From Burkholderia aenigmatica (lineage in GTDB: Bacteria; Pseudomonadota; Gammaproteobacteria; Burkholderiales; Burkholderiaceae): a stretch of 64,000 bases of DNA. A program made the translations under genes and the position numbers. Shown piece after piece: positions 1-13,165 of the stretch. The notes under the pieces are model-generated. The model was not told the DNA's origin. It did no database searches and saw only the letters and a program-made list of their open reading frames with translations. The stretch spans positions 1 to 64,000 of the forward strand of contig NZ_CABVQC010000054.1 of the NCBI RefSeq assembly GCF_902499175.1, in the 5' to 3' direction. Position 1 is the first letter of the stretch, and each line of letters starts with the position of its first letter.

Positions 1-1243
1 GCTCCAATGCAAACCAAAGTAGACGTTGGAGGCAGGCGATTCATTTACGTTCAATCAAGAATCGAACGCTACACTAGTGGCAAAACTTTACATAATTGAC
101 TCTCTCGTCAGACCGCATGCGAGCATCATCGCGGCTTACAGGGCGAGTCCCGAACGCAACCGAGCCCGTGAGGGCAACTTTTGGGGAATTTTGGCGGGAA
201 ACTGCTCGGCGTCCCTTTGCCATCAGGGCATTGCGGTCGATATTGGATTGCCGCTGAGCCCAATATGGGTAGGATTGTGGGTAGGAGACTATCCGCAACT
301 GCGGGAGTCTTACCTGGCGCGTCTCTGCGAGTGATAGTTGTAGTCGGCTGCCTTCCGCCACAACGGTTTTCCGCGATGCGCGCCCCGGGTGGCGTGCCGT
401 GTATTGCGCGTTCGACGTGGCCGACTCGTGCGCGAGCACGCGACCTGCCATGTCGAAGTCAATTCCTCCGTCGATTCTTTTCGACGCGGCGCGATGCCGC
501 CGGTCGTGACAGGGACATCCTTCCCTCCCGAGTAGCAGGTGCGAAATTCTTCAAATTCGCATTCCGAAGTAAATGGCGGCGTGAATTGCCGCGGGCCTGG
601 TTTGGACAGCAGGATTTCAGCGATTGCATAATAAATGGGCTTGATTGTGCATTGCGGAAATTTTCCGGTTTACATCAACTTGATCGATGATCCGCGCATC
701 GAATCCGAATGCCTGGATAAGTGAATAAGTGAATTAACGTGGCGATTAAAACGCTGGCGCGATTGTGTGATTTACAGAAATTATCAATCTGATTGCTGAG
801 CGTATTTCGATTGGGAATGTTTTGTGACATCGGCTTTACAAATCCGATGCATCATCCGGCTGGACGGCAGTCTGGCGGCGCGTGAGCCCCGATGCGCCGC
901 GTGCAACGAGATTTTCGACCTCCTGATTTTTCCCTCGAAATCTGTCGAAAATGTAAGGCGATTACAAACCGAAATCGCGGACTGATTATTTCGGTTGCTG
1001 TGTGTGACTTTATTTGGCAGGATTTTCATCTGGTTGCTCGGTTCAAAAACAACAAAGCGGTCGACAATTCAATTAACCGAAATGACACGCTTCCGGAAGA
1101 GCAACGGTTTGACAGACGGATGACAAAAACAGGTGGCGAGGCGGCGAACAGGCGACATCGTTCGCAATTGGTGAATCAATCGCTTGCCCGGCAGTGTCGA
1201 TGCGTCACTGCATCGATCCGGGCGAATCCGACGCGGGGCGGTC
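1..1243. other. Long non-coding leader upstream of the TOMM operon
   Basis: No convincing gene is visible in these 1.2 kb: the open frames on both strands are short, arginine- or serine-rich and lack ribosome binding sites. Base composition is clearly more AT-rich than in the genes that follow, most obviously from about 540 to 1100. A small palindrome CGGAAA-T-TTTCCG lies at 655-667. The region presumably carries the promoter and regulatory sites of the downstream operon; no promoter hexamers could be assigned with confidence. Confidence 0.6.
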
Positions 1244-2241
1244 ATGGCGATACTCAAGAACGGTTCTTCCGGAGAAGCGTGCCTGCTCCGCGCATATCAC
1301 GTGTTCGGTCGCGATGCCGCGCGCTGCGACACGGTCATCCGGGATGCGTCGGTGTCTCGCGTCCACGCCCATGTCCGCTGGAGCGGCGGGCAGTGGGAAC
1401 TCCACGATCACAGCAGCAACGGCACGTTGGTTTCGGGCGTTCCGTTGCGCGACGGCGAGCATGCGGTGCTGCAACCCGGCGACGTGATCCGGTTCGGCCG
1501 GGCCGGTCTCGCACCCTGGCATGTCGATGCGCTCGACGATCCGGCCGATACGCTGTGGCCGATACGAGGCGCGGCGCCGCCGATCGTGCTCGCGCCGAGC
1601 CAGATCCTGCCGGCCCGCGCCGCACGGCCGGTCACGATCGTCCGGTCGGCGGCCGGTGAATGGCTGTGCGACGACGCGCTTCCACCTCGCACGCTCCACG
1701 ACGGCGACGAAGTGTCGACCGGCGACTTCACGTGGCGCGTGGCGCTCGTGAGCAGAGGCTCGACGATGATGCTTGCCGTGCCGGCCGATCCGGCCACGCC
1801 GGCGCAACTGCTCGAATTCTTCGTCAGCCGTAACGAAGAGCACGTGCGCATGCTGCTGCACGTTCGCGGCGGCGTGGTCGACCTCGGCGAGCGGGCCCAT
1901 CACTACAGCCTCGTCACGCTCGCTCGCGCACGCTCGGCCGACATGCAAGCCGGTTACGACGCCGCCTCGCAGGGCTGGATCGACCTCGGGCGGCTGGCGC
2001 ACATGCTCGGCATCGATCCATCCCATGTCAACGTGCAGATCCACCGCGCCCGGAGCCAGTTCGCGGCGCTGCCGGGGCTCGACGCGAGCCTGCTCGTCGA
2101 GCGCCGGCGCGGCAGCGTCCGCTTCGGCGATTGGCCGTTCCGCGTGATGCGCGGCGAGCATCTCGAATGCCAGTCGGTGCCGGGCGTCGAGCTGCGGATC
2201 GGCGCGCATCGTCCGGCGCCGGGCCAGGTCGTCCATTACTC

Positions 2242-2245
<4 letters not shown>
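1244..2245 (+). CDS. FHA-domain protein, first gene of the TOMM operon
   Basis: This 333-residue protein carries an N-terminal forkhead-associated domain, a phosphothreonine-binding module. The diagnostic elements are visible at about residues 15-90: the GR of the first loop (HVFGRD), SRVHAHV, and SSNGT. The C-terminal half (about 185-300) is rich in short helices and resembles a winged-helix or regulator-like domain, but I cannot name it. ATG 1244 is chosen because it is the first ATG in frame and follows a GGGGCGG stretch; the frame opens earlier only with a TTG. The stop codon overlaps the GTG start of the kinase gene (GTGA), so the two are translationally coupled. A natural inference is that the FHA domain reads a phosphorylation made by the adjacent Ser/Thr kinase. 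FHA assignment is firm; partner and target are inferred. Confidence 0.88.
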
Positions 2246-6285
<4,040 letters not shown>

Positions 6286-6318
6286 GTGGTTCCATTCGTC
6301 AATCAGGAGAACAGAGAG

Positions 6319-6663
6319 ATGAGCAAGGATCTTCGATTACCGACGTACGAACAGTTTCTCGAATACCGTGCCACCGTCATCCGGGCGATTGCGCTGGCGT
6401 GGCATTCGCCGGCGTTTCTCGACGAACTCGAGGCCGATCCGATCAAGGCGCTGCGCGAGCATTTCGACTATCACTTCCCGTTCCGGCTCGACCTGAAGGT
6501 GCAGCCCAAATCGTCGGTGTGGACGCCGACCGTCAACGGCGACTGGACGGCCGGCCGTAGAAACAAGCTCACGCTGTACTTGCCGCCCGCGCCGGCGGAC
6601 GAAGCGCAATTCGCGCAGGCGCTGGCCGCCTACAACGCGAACCACATCACCATCATGGAATGA
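6319..6663 (+). CDS. TOMM precursor peptide 1 (BMA_0021/BMA_0022-like)
   Basis: A 114-residue protein whose N-terminal part (about residues 6-62) resembles the nitrile hydratase alpha-subunit helices used as leader peptides in one family of ribosomal natural products: YEQFLEYRATVIRAIALAW, then a PIKALREHF-type helix and a FRLDLKV strand. The C-terminal tail is about 50 residues, contains several Thr and Ser but no Cys, and ends in HITIME. ATG 6319 is chosen because AGGAGA lies 9 bases upstream. It is followed 16 bases later by a paralogous gene. Family membership follows from similarity to the neighbouring paralog and from the adjacent TOMM enzymes; whether this peptide is itself modified is not evident, because the usual Cys substrates are absent. 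Confidence 0.85.
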   Translation: MSKDLRLPTYEQFLEYRATVIRAIALAWHSPAFLDELEADPIKALREHFDYHFPFRLDLKVQPKSSVWTPTVNGDWTAGRRNKLTLYLPPAPADEAQFAQALAAYNANHITIME

Positions 6664-6679
6664 CCTCGGGGAAACCGAC

Positions 6680-7042
6680 ATGGCAAACAACAACGCCAAT
6701 CCGACGCTCGAATCGATGCTGGAGTTCCAGAAGGTCTACCTGCGCGCCATCGCGCTCTCATGGCGGGACCCGGAATTCAAGGGCGAGCTGCTGGAGAAGC
6801 CGCTGGAGACGCTCGCGAAATACTTCGGTTACCAGTGTCCGTGGATCGTCGACATCGAGGTCGTCAAGACGCCCGGGGGGCATGGCTGGACGAACCACGG
6901 CAACGGCAGCGGGAGCTGGAACCTGCCGCGCAACGTGATGACGGTCGGCATACCGGAGCAGCCCGCGATCCTGGACGAGGAGGCCGTCGCACTCGCGGCC
7001 TATTGCGACGCCGGGCCGAGCTACCTGTTCACCTGCTGCTGA
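6680..7042 (+). CDS. TOMM precursor peptide 2, Cys-containing C-terminus
   Basis: A 120-residue paralog of the preceding gene. The leader-like part (about residues 9-62) shares the pattern RAIALSWRDPEF, a LETLAKYF helix and an IVDIEVVK strand with nitrile hydratase-type leaders. The tail contains a Gly/Asn/His-rich stretch (TPGGHGWTNHGNGSG) and ends in YCDAGPSYLFTCC, which places three Cys, one Ser and one Thr in the last 13 residues; these are the plausible sites for azoline/azole formation by the downstream YcaO enzyme. The segment before it (ALAAY) aligns with the end of peptide 1, so the two peptides differ exactly in this putative core. No Gly-Gly or other protease site is obvious. Precursor identity is well supported by context; core boundaries are inferred. 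Confidence 0.87.
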   Translation: MANNNANPTLESMLEFQKVYLRAIALSWRDPEFKGELLEKPLETLAKYFGYQCPWIVDIEVVKTPGGHGWTNHGNGSGSWNLPRNVMTVGIPEQPAILDEEAVALAAYCDAGPSYLFTCC

Positions 7043-7137
7043 CGCGGCGCGGCTGCGCCGTGTGCCGTCGCGCGGCCCCGAGGCAGGCGCCCCGGGGTCG
7101 CGCGACGCTCGTTTACCATGCCGCATGGAACCCCACG

Positions 7138-9375
7138 ATGCTCGATGACCTTTCGCGCGTGTTGCGCTTCAAACCGCATTTGCTCGTGCTCGATGCGGGG
7201 CCCGAGACCCTGTTCGTCGTCGACGAATTCAAGCGCGTGATGCTGTCCGGCGCGATCTTCGTGCAAATCGCGGCCTGCTTGCGGGCGCGGATGACGATCG
7301 CCGAGATCGTGACGTCGCTCGCCGGTGCGTTCGGCGAATGGGACGTGCTCGCGCGTCTCGATCAACTGGTGCGTCGCGGGTACGTGCGCGCCGACGCGCC
7401 GCACGACGACGATGCGGCACGCGGCTTCTTCGAGCGCGCCGGGCTCGACGGCGACGCGGCCTGCACGCACGTCGCGCAATTGCGCGTCGCGGTCGAGCGG
7501 TTCGGCGCCGACGATACGGCGCTCAAGCGTGCGCTCGACATGGCCGGCATCGACGTCGTGACGGATGCCGGGCTGACCGTCGCGATCGCCGATACGCACG
7601 ACCGCGACGATCTCGCCGCGTGTGCCGCCCGCGTTGCGGCGCGCGGCGGGGCGTTGCTCATCGTGGCGGCCGGCGGCGTGCAGACGCTGATCGGGCCGTT
7701 GCTGGCCGGCAGCGGCGCGCTGGCCGACGCGCCGTGCATCGAATGCGTGCGCTACTGGATTCGCATCAACCGGCCGGTCGAAGCGCTGCTCGCGCGCCGT
7801 CATGGCAACGACGCGACGCGTCTGCCCCAGGCCGCGTCGCGTGCCGCGGCGTCTGCCGCGGCGGCGCTCGTGGCGGCGACGGTCGAGCAGATTGCCGTCA
7901 ATCCCGCGGCATCGGAACGGGCGCAGACCCATCTCGTGGCGCAGCGCATCGACACGCTGGCCGCCGAGCGGCACCGCGTGCTGAGGCGCCCGCAATGCCC
8001 ATGCTGCGGCAATCCCGCGTGGATGCGCGAACAGGCGGCGCGGGCGCCGCGCCTGACCAATGATGCGCCGCTGGCGCGCGCCGACGGCGGCTATCGCACC
8101 GCCGATCCGCAACAGGTGTTTGCGCGTCATGCCCACCTGATATCGCCGGTCAGCGGCGCGATCGCGTATCTGCATCCGATGCCGAAGCGGCACGCGGGCC
8201 TGCGCAAGGTCTACGCATCGGGCTTTCTCGTGTGCCCGGCCGCGGTGCCGGGCAGCAACCGGTTCGACAGGATCTGCTCCGGCAAGGGCCGTACCGACGA
8301 GCAGGCCCGGGCGAGCGCGCTATGCGAGGCGCTCGAGCGATTCAGCAGCGTGTATCAAGGCGACGAGGCGACGCTGACGGGAAGCATGGAAAGCCTGCTC
8401 GCCGATCCGGCGTGCGACGCCGCCCCGATCCACGTGAACGACCTTCAGCAGTTCAGCGACCGGCAATTCGACACGCGCGAGGCGATCAACGCGTTGACCC
8501 GCGATGTGCGCAAGCAGGTGCCGCCGCGCTTTACGGCGCGCGACGTCATCGACTGGACGCCGGCCTGGTCGCTCGTGACCGGCCGGCGCCATCTCGTGCC
8601 GCTGAGCTACTGCTATGCGGAAACGCCCGACAGTGCGCAGCCGGCGGCCGCCTGCGTGCACAACCCCAACGGCTGCGCGGCGGGATCGAGCGTCGACGAG
8701 GCGATCCTGCAGGGCATGCTCGAATTGATCGAGCGCGATGCGGTCGCGATCTGGTGGTACAACCGGATTCCGCGCCCGGGCATTGAACTCGCGAGTTTCG
8801 AGGATCCGTATTTCGATGCGCTCGTGCGTGAGTACGCGACGTTCGGATGGCGTTTATGGGCACTCGACATCACCGCCGATCTCGGCGTGCCGACCGTGGC
8901 CGCGCTGGCGGAAAACCCGCAGGACGGGCGCTTCTCGATCGGCTTCGGCTGCCATCCGGACGGCCATATCGCGGTGCAGCGGGCGCTGACCGAAGTGAAC
9001 CAGTTGCTCGATGTCGCGGCGGATGCCCCGCACCCGTGGGATCGCGACAAGCTTTCGGATACCGGATTCCTGTATCCGGCGACGGATGTGCGTTGCACGG
9101 CGCGCTCGACGTGGCAGCCGATCGACGCCGCGTCGTTGCCGGCGGCGATCGCGGATGGCGTCGGACGCATCGCGGCGGCCGGCATGGATGTGCTCATCGT
9201 CGACAAGACGCGGCCCGACATCGGTTTGTCCGTGGTGCAGGTGATCGCGCCGGGGCTGTGCCATTTCTGGCCGCGTTTCGGCGCGCCACGGCTCTATTCG
9301 GTTCCCGTTCGGCTGGGTTGGCGCGGGCAGCCGTGCCGTGAGCCGGAATTGAACGAGGCGCTGCTGTTTCTTTGA
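7138..9375 (+). CDS. TOMM cyclodehydratase/docking protein fused to YcaO
   Basis: A 745-residue fusion of the two parts of an azoline-forming synthetase. Residues about 1-85 form a PqqD-like winged helix (RiPP recognition element) expected to bind the leader peptide. Residues about 90-310 look like the E1-like partner domain, with IECV and CPCCG cysteine pairs that could hold zinc. From about 335 onward is a YcaO domain: SGKGRTDEQARASALCEALE is the ATP/Mg site, and AAGSSVDEAILQGMLELIER is the second conserved block. YcaO enzymes activate backbone amides with ATP so that Cys/Ser/Thr side chains cyclise. The usual proline-rich C-terminal end is not seen; the protein ends NEALLFL. ATG 7138 starts at the RRE; the frame extends upstream through peptide 2 as a shadow only. 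Last gene of the operon. Confidence 0.93.
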   Translation: MLDDLSRVLRFKPHLLVLDAGPETLFVVDEFKRVMLSGAIFVQIAACLRARMTIAEIVTSLAGAFGEWDVLARLDQLVRRGYVRADAPHDDDAARGFFERAGLDGDAACTHVAQLRVAVERFGADDTALKRALDMAGIDVVTDAGLTVAIADTHDRDDLAACAARVAARGGALLIVAAGGVQTLIGPLLAGSGALADAPCIECVRYWIRINRPVEALLARRHGNDATRLPQAASRAAASAAAALVAATVEQIAVNPAASERAQTHLVAQRIDTLAAERHRVLRRPQCPCCGNPAWMREQAARAPRLTNDAPLARADGGYRTADPQQVFARHAHLISPVSGAIAYLHPMPKRHAGLRKVYASGFLVCPAAVPGSNRFDRICSGKGRTDEQARASALCEALERFSSVYQGDEATLTGSMESLLADPACDAAPIHVNDLQQFSDRQFDTREAINALTRDVRKQVPPRFTARDVIDWTPAWSLVTGRRHLVPLSYCYAETPDSAQPAAACVHNPNGCAAGSSVDEAILQGMLELIERDAVAIWWYNRIPRPGIELASFEDPYFDALVREYATFGWRLWALDITADLGVPTVAALAENPQDGRFSIGFGCHPDGHIAVQRALTEVNQLLDVAADAPHPWDRDKLSDTGFLYPATDVRCTARSTWQPIDAASLPAAIADGVGRIAAAGMDVLIVDKTRPDIGLSVVQVIAPGLCHFWPRFGAPRLYSVPVRLGWRGQPCREPELNEALLFL

Positions 9376-9407
9376 TGCGCCGATCGCCGCGAGCGGGCGG
9401 CCCGGCA

Positions 9408-9433
9408 CCGCCGCGACCGCGGTCGTACGGCGG
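9408..9433. terminator. GC-rich hairpin between convergent operons
   Basis: CCGCC at 9408-9412 pairs with GGCGG at 9429-9433 around a perfect 12-base palindrome CGACCGCGGTCG (9414-9425). It sits in the 134-base gap between the converging TOMM and unknown operons. There is no T-tract, so it may be only a weak bidirectional terminator. Confidence 0.3.
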
Positions 9434-9509
9434 CGCTCGGCCCGCTTGCCCGAGTGCCGCCGCACGGTGTCGCGTCAATGCCGGCCGGTGCCGCGACGAT
9501 CGACCGGCG

Positions 9510-12500
9510 TCACGCCAGCGCCTGGGCGGGAAGGCGCTTCGCGACGGCCTCGTCGGACTTCAGCGACGCGGCCAGATGCAGCGCGGTCGTCGTCATGCCG
9601 CCCAGGCCGACGATGACGAGCAACGCGAGGAGCGAGATGCCCTCGGTCGAGGCGACCACCGCCTTGACGCCCAGGAAGCGGAACACCTGGCTGGTGATCG
9701 TGTCGACGAACAGTTCCGCCGCCTCGACGCCATCCAGTTCCTCGCCGCTCTTCACGGCCCACACGATCCCCAGGGCCAGCCGCGCGCAGCCCCACAGGTT
9801 GACGGTGACCTGATCCACTTCCGCGGGGATCTTGTATTTCTTGCCGGCGATCTTGAGCGCCCCGGCCCGTCCATAGCCCACGACGGTGTTCAACAGCCAC
9901 AGCAGGTTGTTGAGCCCCTTGGCGTCGTTGCACGAAAAGCCGCCCGCATCGCTCGCGATCATCCACGGCACGCTGAAGAATGCGGAGCCGAAGCCCATGA
10001 ACAGCGAGCCGGTGCCGATCGCCTCGACCTCGACCTCTTCGGTTTGCAACGCGATCTCGATGGTGTCGAGAATGGTCGCGGCAAAGATGCAGACCGACGC
10101 CGACACGCCGAAGAAGATCGAGATGGCCGATTTCTGCTCGGCGCTGACCATCAGCGACACTTCGGACTTCGGTGCGATCCCGCTCTGCTCGGCCAGCCAC
10201 TGCGCGGTGAACGACGACTTGAAGCGGGTCACGCTCGCGGCGTCGGGGAACGGCGCTTCATGTTTCACCAGCTTGTACAGCAACGTGCCGGGAATCGCGA
10301 CGATCGTCGAGAACAGGTCGCACACCTTGAAGCTCAGCGACGAGCCGGTGATCAGCTTGTAAAGCTGCGACACGAACGGGATTTCCCATTCCGTGTTGAA
10401 CAGCGCCTTGATCGCGCCGATCACGTCGCCGACCAGGTCGAGAATCGTCAGGACCAGCCCCTTGGCCGCGCTCAGTGCAAACTGGGTGACGGCTTCCATC
10501 ACCTTGACGGTGCCGGCGAACAGCAGGTCGAGCACGCGATCGGGGGTGCGGCCGATTTGCTCGAAGTACGTGGCGGCGTCGTGGAACGCGTTCTTGCCCT
10601 GACCGAACTCGAAGTTGTCGGCGACGTCCTTCAGCTTCTCGCACAGGTCCTGGAGCGGATCGGCGGCGAGGGCCAGCGCATCGCCGCGCGCCAGCACGCG
10701 GGTCGATTTGTAGTTGTCCGAAAACGCGTTGAGCAGCACGTTGTGGCTGGTCGATTCGTCGATGCGCGGGTCGGGGCGATCGACGTCGTCCGCGTACTGG
10801 CCGATCGCGAGCTTCGGATCCAGTTGCGCGAGGAACGTGTTGACGGCCTTGTCGATCTCCGTCTGCAGGTGATCGAAACCGGCCGCCACCTGGCCTTTCA
10901 CGGCATCGACCGCCAGGAGCAGATAGTCGAAGGTCGCGTCGAACGTATGGCGGGTCGCCTCCGCCGACCGCTTGATGTCGCCCCATGCGAAGAAGAAGGC
11001 CAGCCACTCGTACAGTTCCTTGAAGAACACCTTGATCTTGTTCCAGATGCCCTCGACGATGTCGAACGCCTGCTGGAAGAGCTTGATGGTCTTGTCGATC
11101 AGGTACGTCACGCCGTCGATGAGGAAATTGAAGACGACCTTGATCTCGTTCACGAGGCGCGTGACCGGATCGACGATGGTCGTCACGACGAATTCCTTCA
11201 GGCCGTCGACGATGCGGCCGACGCCGTTCTTGATCGCGTTCCAGATATCGCCCCAGTCGATGCCGAGGAAGCCGGCGTTCGCCAGGGTTGCATCGCCGGA
11301 CGACGCCAGCGTGCGGGAGCGCAGCAGGTACGCGCCGGCCTGGTCCGCGGTCAGGTCGTCGTAGTGCACGCCGGTATCGGTGAACGACACCCGCCAGTGC
11401 TGCGCGGGGACGTCCTCCGGCACGAGCGCGAACGGATCGGCGGTGCCGCGCACCGTATGCCGCAGCCCGACGACGGAGCGGTTGGCGCCGAGGTAACGCC
11501 GGCTCCGGGCCGCCGCGTTCGCCGGCATGCCGAACGACATCGACTGCCGCATGATCTTCGCCATGTTCTCGGCGTTGTCGCGGGTCCGGAATTCCCCGGT
11601 CAGCAGGTAGGCGCCGGAGGCGGTCTTCGCGTTCCAGACGGCATCGGCGTCGACCGCGTGCATCTTCTCCTGCAATGCGCCGTTCGGCTCCACGGTGACG
11701 CCTTCGCCCGGCTGCATGTACTGCGTGCGGACGTGGTAGCTCGGGCTCGCGAGGCTGTTGGTGAAGCGCTCGATCACCACCTTGCCGCCGCCGCCCGACA
11801 GCACCGGGATCGTGTAGTCGGGGCTGGCCTGGTAGTACAGGCCGTTGATGCGCAGCGGTACCATCGACGCGGCATCGATCTGGACCTGCGCATTGACGGC
11901 CAGCTGACCCGCGTCGTCGAGCACCGTGATTTCCGTTGCATGGGTCGGCACCGACGTCATCTCGCCCGAGCCCTGCAGGCGGATTTCCTCGTTGGTCCAC
12001 TGGGTCGTCTTCGGATCCTGCCAGAAGCGATACAGCTTGCTGTCCGACGACACGGAATACGCTTCCGAGTAGCCGGCGGCATTGCGGCCGACGGTGAATT
12101 TCGTGTTGGGCACCGGGTTGCCGAGTTCGAACAGGCTCGACCAGCTCACCTTGTTGAGCCCGCTGCTGATCTGCCGCGTATGGTAGAGCCGCTGATCCTT
12201 GCCGATCGCGAAGATCTCGAGCAATCCGCCGGCGTTGATGACCGCCCGCAGCGACGTCACCGGGGCCGCGTTGCTGACCAGCACCCAGTCGTCGAACTGG
12301 ATGCCGGACGTGCTGTACTTCTTCTCGCGCTTTTGCCAGATGCCGAAGTCGGTATCGACGATGAAGATGTTCAGGCGCTTTTCCTGATCGGACACGACGG
12401 CGAGGTCGATCGCCTTCTTGTAGCCGAGCGTCGTGAAGTAGGAGAACCGGAAGTCGCTCTGAGCGAACAGCACGGCGTTGTCCGGGCCGATGGCGAACAG

Positions 12501-13130
12501 CGACTGCTGCACCGGATCGTTCGCGCACATCGCGATGCGCTTGACGGTGGCGTTCTCCGTGCTGTCCTGGCTCTTGCGGATCGGCACCCAGTCGGTCGAC
12601 CCCCAGGTGCCGTCCTTCCTCAGGTAGCTGCTGCCGACTTCGTCGTTGTCGAGCACGACGTTGACGTAGACGTTGCCGAAATTCCGGGTTGACAGCATCT
12701 GCTTGAGCGGGCGCTTGGCGCCGGCGGGCTGGCAGTCGGCCTGCGCGTAGCGGCCGTCCTTCCATTGGCTGAGCGTCAGCTTGCCGTTGGTGCCGATGCC
12801 CAGGAGGTTGGGGTTGTCGTAATCGTCGCTGCGCGCGAGGTAGGGGCTGACCTGGCTGGCGGTGACGCCCAGGTCGGCTTCGGCCCAGCCGGTGTCCGAC
12901 TGGTTGTCCGCGCGGATCCGGTAGACCTTTTGCGCGGTACCGGACGAATAGATATCGAGGCGTCCGGCGGAATTGAGGAACGTCGAGATGTCACTCGCGC
13001 CGGTGACCGGGCGGACGATCTCGTAGCTTTCCATCAGACGGGTGCTGACCTGCAGGCCCGATTTCGGATCGGGTGCGTTGCCGTAGAGCGAAGCGGACAG
13101 GGACGGCGGGACGGTATGAACGCCAGGCAT
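9510..13130 (-). CDS. Large protein of unknown function, propeller-like N-terminus and hydrophobic helical C-terminus
   Basis: I do not recognise this 1206-residue protein. The first 400 residues contain repeated units of roughly 45-55 residues with a shared pattern (LDIYSSG, LLGIGTNGKLTLSQW, LFAIGPDNAVLFAQ, LEIFAIGKDQRLYHTRQ, AYSVSSDSKLYRFWQ), as in tectonin- or PLL-type beta-propellers; this is inference from pattern. A beta-rich middle (about 410-620) follows. From about 640 the protein is mostly amphipathic helix (IWNAIKNGVGRIVDGLKEF, ELYEWLAFFFAWGDI), and the last 250 residues have several hydrophobic segments long enough to enter a membrane (ISLLALLVIVGLGG among them). No signal peptide is apparent. 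ATG 13130 is the start of the propeller part. Last gene of the minus-strand operon, 35 bases after the toroid gene. A carbohydrate-binding, pore-forming toxin is possible but unproven. Confidence 0.75.
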   Translation of the reverse strand: MPGVHTVPPSLSASLYGNAPDPKSGLQVSTRLMESYEIVRPVTGASDISTFLNSAGRLDIYSSGTAQKVYRIRADNQSDTGWAEADLGVTASQVSPYLARSDDYDNPNLLGIGTNGKLTLSQWKDGRYAQADCQPAGAKRPLKQMLSTRNFGNVYVNVVLDNDEVGSSYLRKDGTWGSTDWVPIRKSQDSTENATVKRIAMCANDPVQQSLFAIGPDNAVLFAQSDFRFSYFTTLGYKKAIDLAVVSDQEKRLNIFIVDTDFGIWQKREKKYSTSGIQFDDWVLVSNAAPVTSLRAVINAGGLLEIFAIGKDQRLYHTRQISSGLNKVSWSSLFELGNPVPNTKFTVGRNAAGYSEAYSVSSDSKLYRFWQDPKTTQWTNEEIRLQGSGEMTSVPTHATEITVLDDAGQLAVNAQVQIDAASMVPLRINGLYYQASPDYTIPVLSGGGGKVVIERFTNSLASPSYHVRTQYMQPGEGVTVEPNGALQEKMHAVDADAVWNAKTASGAYLLTGEFRTRDNAENMAKIMRQSMSFGMPANAAARSRRYLGANRSVVGLRHTVRGTADPFALVPEDVPAQHWRVSFTDTGVHYDDLTADQAGAYLLRSRTLASSGDATLANAGFLGIDWGDIWNAIKNGVGRIVDGLKEFVVTTIVDPVTRLVNEIKVVFNFLIDGVTYLIDKTIKLFQQAFDIVEGIWNKIKVFFKELYEWLAFFFAWGDIKRSAEATRHTFDATFDYLLLAVDAVKGQVAAGFDHLQTEIDKAVNTFLAQLDPKLAIGQYADDVDRPDPRIDESTSHNVLLNAFSDNYKSTRVLARGDALALAADPLQDLCEKLKDVADNFEFGQGKNAFHDAATYFEQIGRTPDRVLDLLFAGTVKVMEAVTQFALSAAKGLVLTILDLVGDVIGAIKALFNTEWEIPFVSQLYKLITGSSLSFKVCDLFSTIVAIPGTLLYKLVKHEAPFPDAASVTRFKSSFTAQWLAEQSGIAPKSEVSLMVSAEQKSAISIFFGVSASVCIFAATILDTIEIALQTEEVEVEAIGTGSLFMGFGSAFFSVPWMIASDAGGFSCNDAKGLNNLLWLLNTVVGYGRAGALKIAGKKYKIPAEVDQVTVNLWGCARLALGIVWAVKSGEELDGVEAAELFVDTITSQVFRFLGVKAVVASTEGISLLALLVIVGLGGMTTTALHLAASLKSDEAVAKRLPAQALA

Positions 13131-13165
13131 GGAATCTCTCCAGTTGAAGGGGTGGGCGGTGACGG

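Noticed and set aside
26..690. Short open frames in the first 700 bases
   Set aside because: Overlap on both strands, no ribosome binding sites and no protein-like patterns.
9414..9425. Palindrome CGACCGCGGTCG as a protein binding site
   Set aside because: It lies between convergent genes, where a terminator hairpin is the simpler explanation, and GC-rich palindromes are common in this genome.
9372..12692. Open frame of about 1100 codons antisense to the 1206-residue protein
   Set aside because: Very rich in Arg, Asp and His with no domain pattern; a shadow caused by high GC at third positions of the real gene.
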